Assembly (NCBI GenBank): GCA_018873225.1
Contig: JAEILZ010000002.1
Span: forward strand, 5,084,001-5,148,000
From: [Phialemoniopsis] sp. UDSM-2020
Taxonomy: Eukaryota > Ascomycota > Sordariomycetes > Thyridiales > Thyridiaceae
Reading direction: 5' to 3'
Length of the DNA: 64,000 bases
The notes under the pieces are model-generated. The model was not told where the DNA came from and searched no databases. It saw only the letters and a program-made list of their open reading frames with translations. Made by a program: the position numbers and the translations under genes. How positions within the stretch are numbered: position 1 is the first letter of the stretch; every line of letters starts with the position of its first letter. Shown piece after piece: positions 59,320-64,000 of this stretch.

Positions 59320-62300
59320 ATGACCCATGGGTCATCCAAGGGTATGTGATTGCGCCCCTATCAGGTCCTCACGAGCACACTGGCCACTCTTGCACCACCG
59401 CGGTGAACAGTTCGTATTGTGATTTAACTTTGTCTGACTTTTGAGCAGATAAACCTGTCAAGGCTCGCCAACGAAGTCACACCCTTCCAGCACGGCCGCG
59501 CGACTCTCCCACTCTTAGCCCAGCCGCCTCTCCTGTACCCGGGAGCCCGATAAGAGACAGCGACTCCCCTGGAAGCAGTCCACCTTCATCTCCCAAAGCG
59601 ATCCCGACGGGACAGCCAGCTGTCCACCGAATCAACTCTGCCGACAGGATGTCAAGCAGCCTTGGCACCTCGCCTTCCAGGCGGGGCTCCTGGTTCTCCA
59701 ACATATCCTCAAAGTTTTCGAGCAGCGCGCAGAGTCCACCGCCCCAGGGTATCAGCGCGTCGCCCAAACCTGCAGAGCTTTCGGTACCGAAGGCGAATCC
59801 TGCGAAGAATGCTGTTTTACAGCATGCTGCCAAGTCAGATGGAGATGGGCCTTACACACCGGCACCGCCAAGAACCACACCCTCTAGCATCCTCCACGTC
59901 TTTCGCCGGCTCTCCTCGTCAAATGGTACCCTCGGCCCGGGAGTCAAGGGACAGCATGGACTGGTGGAGCGCATGGTATTGAATGTGGATCGCCATCGTG
60001 AGAGGTGTCCGCTGGCAGAGTTGAACCAGGCCAAGTTACGAAGGGTGTCATTCTGTGTCGATGTGGAGATTGCGCCGATGCCGAAGTATGCTGAGGGCGA
60101 CGCGCCAGCTCTGAAAGCTGCCGGAGATAAAACGCAGAAGAAGAAGCTTGCAGAGAAGAGTGAGGGCGAGGCTCTCAAACACCCGAAGGCGGTCGAGGAT
60201 CAAAAAGAACACGATGGTGTCATCAAGGCTACTGGCGAACAGGTTCCCAAGGAACCTTCAAAGGAAGGAGCACCCGCAAACGGAATCGACGCCAAGTCGG
60301 CCAAACAGTCTCTTGATGCCCTCGCCGATAAGGCTGCAGACGGCAGCAAGAAGAAGGAGAAGAAAAAGAAGAGCGAGGAGGAGAGGAAGGCTCGGAAGGA
60401 GAAGAAGCGGAAGCTGGCGGAGGCTAATGGCTCGATTCCTATGGAGATCCATGCAGACAGCGATTCTTCGTCGGAAGGACCTCCTGTGGGCCAAATACCG
60501 CGAGCGCAGTATGTTCCAACCACGAACCCTGTGCGGATCTATCGGCGGTGCTGTCAATTGAGGGAAACTCCGATCCTCAAGAAGATTACCGAGCAGTTGA
60601 CCGATAGCAACAACTTTCTGAAGGATTCGGGCATGGTGGACAAGCTCGACCTTACCGGATACTGGCTTCAGCTCCCGGATCTCATCACCCTTGGCGATTA
60701 CCTCGCGGTGGTTCCGATTCGCGAGGTCATTCTGGAGAACTGCGGCCTTACCGATGAAGGACTGCGTGTCATTCTTGCCGGTTTGCTTGCAGCGAAAAAG
60801 CTCGAGCGAAAGGTCCGAAAACCGCTGACGGAACCGGACGGACTGACACAACAGGGTGGCGTCGTTGAGCGATTGGTGCTCAAGAACAACAAGATCGGCC
60901 CCGAGGGATGGAAGCATGTTTGTCTGTTCATATATATGTGCCGGAGCATCAAGTCCTTCGACATATCCAGCCTCCACTTCCCCCACTCCAGCACTGTCAA
61001 TGGACATCACGGTGTTCATCTCCATGATGCAGCTAAACCGCTGACCGTTTGCCAACTTCTCGCAAAGTCGATTGGCGAGCGTCTGGCTGGTTCTCATCTT
61101 GAGTTGGTGAATCTTGGCGACACGGGTATCAGCTCTGACGAGCTTGGTATTATCATTGACGGCATCATTCAGTGCGGCATTCAAAGACTCGGCCTAGCCC
61201 ACAACGACATTGACGCCAAGGGCATCGAGCACGTCTCGAGGTATATCGCCAGCGGCAAGTGCGAGGGCCTCGATCTGGGCGGCAATCCCATGCAGGATCA
61301 CATCGAAGCGCTAGCCCAATCTTTGGATGAGGATAGTCCATTGAGAGCTATCAGTCTGGCCGAATGCAATCTCACGCCAAACGGGCTCAGCAAAATCCTC
61401 CCAACTCTTGTCAAGCTGAAGAACTTCCTGTTCATCGACCTGTCGCACAATCATGAGCTATTCAAAGCTCAGCCCAGTGCTGTAGCCATGCTGCGACGGT
61501 AAGTCGCCTGTCCCGTTTTGATCAATGATTTGATACTGACTGCTTTCTCTTAGATTCTTACCAAGGATGCGATTCTTGAAACGCATCCACCTGGCAGATG
61601 TGGCGATGAATGCTTCGCAAGCGATTGCGCTTGCAGAAATTCTGCCAGAAATTCGAGATCTGGCGCATATCAACTTCCTTCAGAACCCGGATCTCACCAA
61701 ACTGGCCGATGCGAAGACCGAAGAGCACCAGGAAGAGGCATGTGCACTCTTTGCCTCCCTACTGGCGGCCACGAGGGTGTCTCACAGCATTATCGCCGTG
61801 GACATTGACGTCCCCACGGAGCAGTCGGGAGAAATCGTACGTGCAATGGCCAAGCAGGTTGTTGCCTACTGCCTGCGCAACATGGAGAGGCTCCCTCTTG
61901 CCAATGCCGTTTCGATGATTGGCAACGATGCGATCAACATCCCTTCGCCTGGTGCCCACCCTGATGTTGTACAGCATCTGGTCAGCCACGATACGCATAT
62001 GATTGACGATGATGGAGATGAAGCGGCTCCGGACGACGACTATGTTATTGGAGGCACGGGTGTGGTCAAGGCTCTTGCGTGCTGTCTCGATAACCGTGGT
62101 GATGAGTCTCGTCGGCCATCTGGTGAATTCAGCAGGGAGCCTGGCAGTGGTGCCTCAACGCCCCGGACACGGCTTGGGCCAGGCAGGGCGAAGGATATGT
62201 CGAAGCATCTCCTGGGAAGCGCGCGGAGGATCAGACAGCGTCTTCAGCCAGCGCTGGCCAGGGCCAAGGCTTCAGCTGGAGAGGACACGAATACCTACCA

Positions 62301-62961
62301 TCGTCTGCTCTTCTTGGACCAGACTCTCGATCGTATGATCAAGCGCTTCGAGGATGAGTTCCCGGAGACCCGAGAGACGGGGCCGGGCGTGGAAACCGCG
62401 TCTCTTCCCGATTCCCAGACGGAACATCAGAAGGAGCCATCGATCGGCTCCGCGGAGGGCGAGATTGCGCCGGTGGTCTCAGATGGCGAGGACGAGACGG
62501 AGATCAGGCCATCGATGGCACGCTCCAACTCGGTCATCTCGTTGTCTTCCAAGGGCCTTACCAACGAAGAAGGCCGCATTCTTCGTGCCGGTCACCGCTT
62601 CCGTAGCGGCTGGTTCAACGAGCAACATATCAACCTATTGGCTGGTGTTGAGGAGGTTGGCACGGATCCGAAGCACGTGCGCATTCTGCACGAGCTTCTG
62701 GACGATATCGACAATGACGAGCTGAAGCAGCTAGTCGAGAAAGAGGGTCCGGTCAAGGTGTTTAAGGAGCACCGTGATCTGTTGCTGAACACTTTGAAGG
62801 AGCAGGATCCAGAACATTGGGATAGTTTTATGCAATCGCAGTTGATGGCGAGAGCAAATATCAAGCCCGAGGCGGGGGCAAACCAGCCGGGCGAGGAGGG
62901 CAGGAAGACTGCCAACACGAACACGACCACCGTTGTCGATGAAGTTGCTGTTAGCGATTAA
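59320..62961 (+). CDS. LRR protein of the fungal 'cell wall biogenesis protein Mhp1' type
   Basis: Large fungal protein of unknown biochemical role, often named after yeast Mhp1. Exons 59320-59341 (22 nt, MTHGSSK), 59449-61498 and 61554-62961 give 1159 residues. The first intron (107 bp, GTATGT..GAGCAG) was deduced because the frame stays open upstream of the ATG at 59649 with Ser/Pro-rich sequence back to an acceptor, and ATG 59320 joins it in phase. The N-terminus is disordered (Ser/Pro-rich, RRGSWFSNISSKF). The signature block GLVERMVLNVDRHRERCPLAEL..AKLRRVSFCVDVEIAP follows at about residue 210, then a Lys-rich charged stretch. Leucine-rich repeats (RNI-like: LENCGLTDEGL, LVLKNNKIGPEGW, LGLAHNDIDAKGI, LDLGGNP, SLAECNLTPNGL, IDLSHN) occupy the middle. 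The C-terminus has an acidic stretch and EEVGTDPKHVRILHELLDDID. If the upstream exon is wrong, 59649 is the fallback start. Confidence 0.85.
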
Positions 62962-63889
62962 GGCGTTTTTTGCGTTTCGAGGTTAAAGCAACGAAGCTTA
63001 TATCTGGTGGCATACATGTGCATTCATCTTTACAGCGCTCGTTACTAGAACAACAAGCATGCATGGGGTAGGGACAGTTGTATTTTTGCTACATATCAAA
63101 ATGAAGTCAATCTGCCACGGCAATGCAATCATCCGCAATTCTACTTCTCTTCGAGAACAACATTGATCTTGCCAAGGAATCCTTCAGGTTGTTTGCATGC
63201 GTTGGTGGCTAAGCTGGCAGCTTGAATCCTGCAAGAGCTGGTGATGGGATGAAAATAAGCGCCAAGGCGTCCGTCCTCCTTTTTGATAAACACTAGTTCG
63301 GAGTGCTTCTAGACTCACAAGCTCGCCCTTTGCTCCCGTTAGCATAGCATCATGGTATGTTTCTTGGAGTGTCGGGCAAGGCTCCCAGTGGCTGTCTGAT
63401 GTGGCTCGGCGGACATTCTGAAACAAGCACCATTGAAGACCCCTGCGCTCTCCCTCGAATGGGCATCTCGCACCTGGTAAAGGTCCCCCACCTCCTGAAG
63501 ACTTGCCACGAGGTTGACTAGCAGGCAAGTGGGTGTCAGAAAGGTTGACGGTTTTGGATCAATTTCTACCCAAATTACTAACAAACTCAGCGATCCATTC
63601 ATGCTTAGACAGTGGGATAATCCCGCGTGAATAGTTAAGAATTGAGGTGCATCGAAAAGGCAAACCGTCAACTAATCTGTCACCCACTTACCGGGCAAGG
63701 GGAAACGAAAGCGCAGTGGTTCGAAGGGGTTGTCTGGACTAGGTGATTGGAGACACAGCTACTGGTCGCTTACCAGGCTAGACTGCGCATGAATGATCCC
63801 CTTCACTCATCCCGATCGCCTTACCCTCCGACCTGGTTCCTTATGCGATTTGTTTCTCGTCGTCCTAGGGGTTGCTCTAGGTCCATCCA
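62962..63889. other. 3' region and possible exons of the right-edge gene
   Basis: No complete gene. On the minus strand two short stretches look coding: around 63410-63320 (HWEPCPTLQETYHDAMLTGA) and 63228-63141 (ASLATNACKQPEGFLGKINV, then stop). They may be 3' exons of the gene entering at 64000, but I could not find phase-consistent splice sites for all of them. Confidence 0.35.
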
Positions 63890-64000
63890 TCACTCACATT
63901 GATGGTTGCATCCGTTTGCGAGAATGACATGCTTGAACTCGCCCATCTTCTTGGCCATCGTCGATTCAACCCAGCTGGTAGCCAGAGAGACGATTTGGCG
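63890..64000 (-). CDS. Right-edge partial gene, unidentified protein
   Basis: The minus strand is open from the window edge: IVSLATSWVESTMAKKMGEF and KHVILANGCNHQ, with coding-like codon use. It either stops at TGA (63890-63892) or is spliced at a GTGAGT donor at 63897, whose exon would end at 63898; the donor is good enough that splicing is the better guess. Too little is visible to name a family. The 5' part lies beyond the window. Confidence 0.45.
   Translation of the reverse strand, partial: RQIVSLATSWVESTMAKKMGEFKHVILANGCNHQCE

Overview
This window is nuclear DNA of a filamentous ascomycete (Pezizomycotina, most likely a Sordariomycete). The evidence is short 50-190 bp GT-AG introns with CTRAC-like branch sites, C-ending codon bias strong enough to leave long stop-free antisense frames, and the gene set itself: a StuA/ASM-1 APSES regulator, a CCG-6-like GPI protein, a COP9 subunit and an Mhp1-type LRR protein. 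I found no plasmid, phage, CRISPR, rRNA, tRNA or intact transposon signature.

Layout: bases 1-13 kb are dense. They hold the 3' part of a PHD/chromodomain SNF2 remodeler (+), a CCCH zinc-finger protein (+), COP9 signalosome subunit 3 (+), RPA1 (-), a dienelactone hydrolase (+, divergent from RPA1) and a zeta-crystallin-type quinone oxidoreductase (-, ending about 13.5 kb). From 14.6 to 43 kb the DNA is gene-poor. It carries only a small GPI-anchored cell-wall protein (19.3 kb), a decayed minus-strand frame (22.5-23.3 kb), a peroxisomal-type propionyl/acyl-CoA synthetase (24.1-26.4 kb) and a single-BRCT protein (29.1-30.1 kb), then about 13 kb without a recognisable gene upstream of stuA (43.7-45.7 kb). 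From 47 kb the dense pattern returns: a PSP-like HAD phosphatase (-), epsilon-COP (-), the OMA1 mitochondrial protease (+), a class I methyltransferase (+), a DxGGV-type HAD hydrolase (-), ribosomal protein L5 (+), the Mhp1-like LRR protein (+) and the edge of one more minus-strand gene.

The genes are mostly housekeeping and do not form one pathway. Three divergent pairs share short promoters (RPA1/DLH, epsilon-COP/OMA1, HAD/RPL5). Splice junctions given here were built by reading GT/AG borders and checking that summed exon lengths are multiples of three and that the joined protein matches the family.

Most interesting items: the long AUG-depleted, apparently spliced stuA leader, with one 4-codon uORF and an in-frame N-terminal extension; a conserved-looking Cys/His C-terminus of the remodeler that sits in a different frame behind a stop; three CreA-consensus sites within 45 bp upstream of the acyl-CoA synthetase, which ends in a PTS1; an MluI cell-cycle box in front of RPA1; and degraded coding remnants at 22.5, 38.9 and 49.8 kb.
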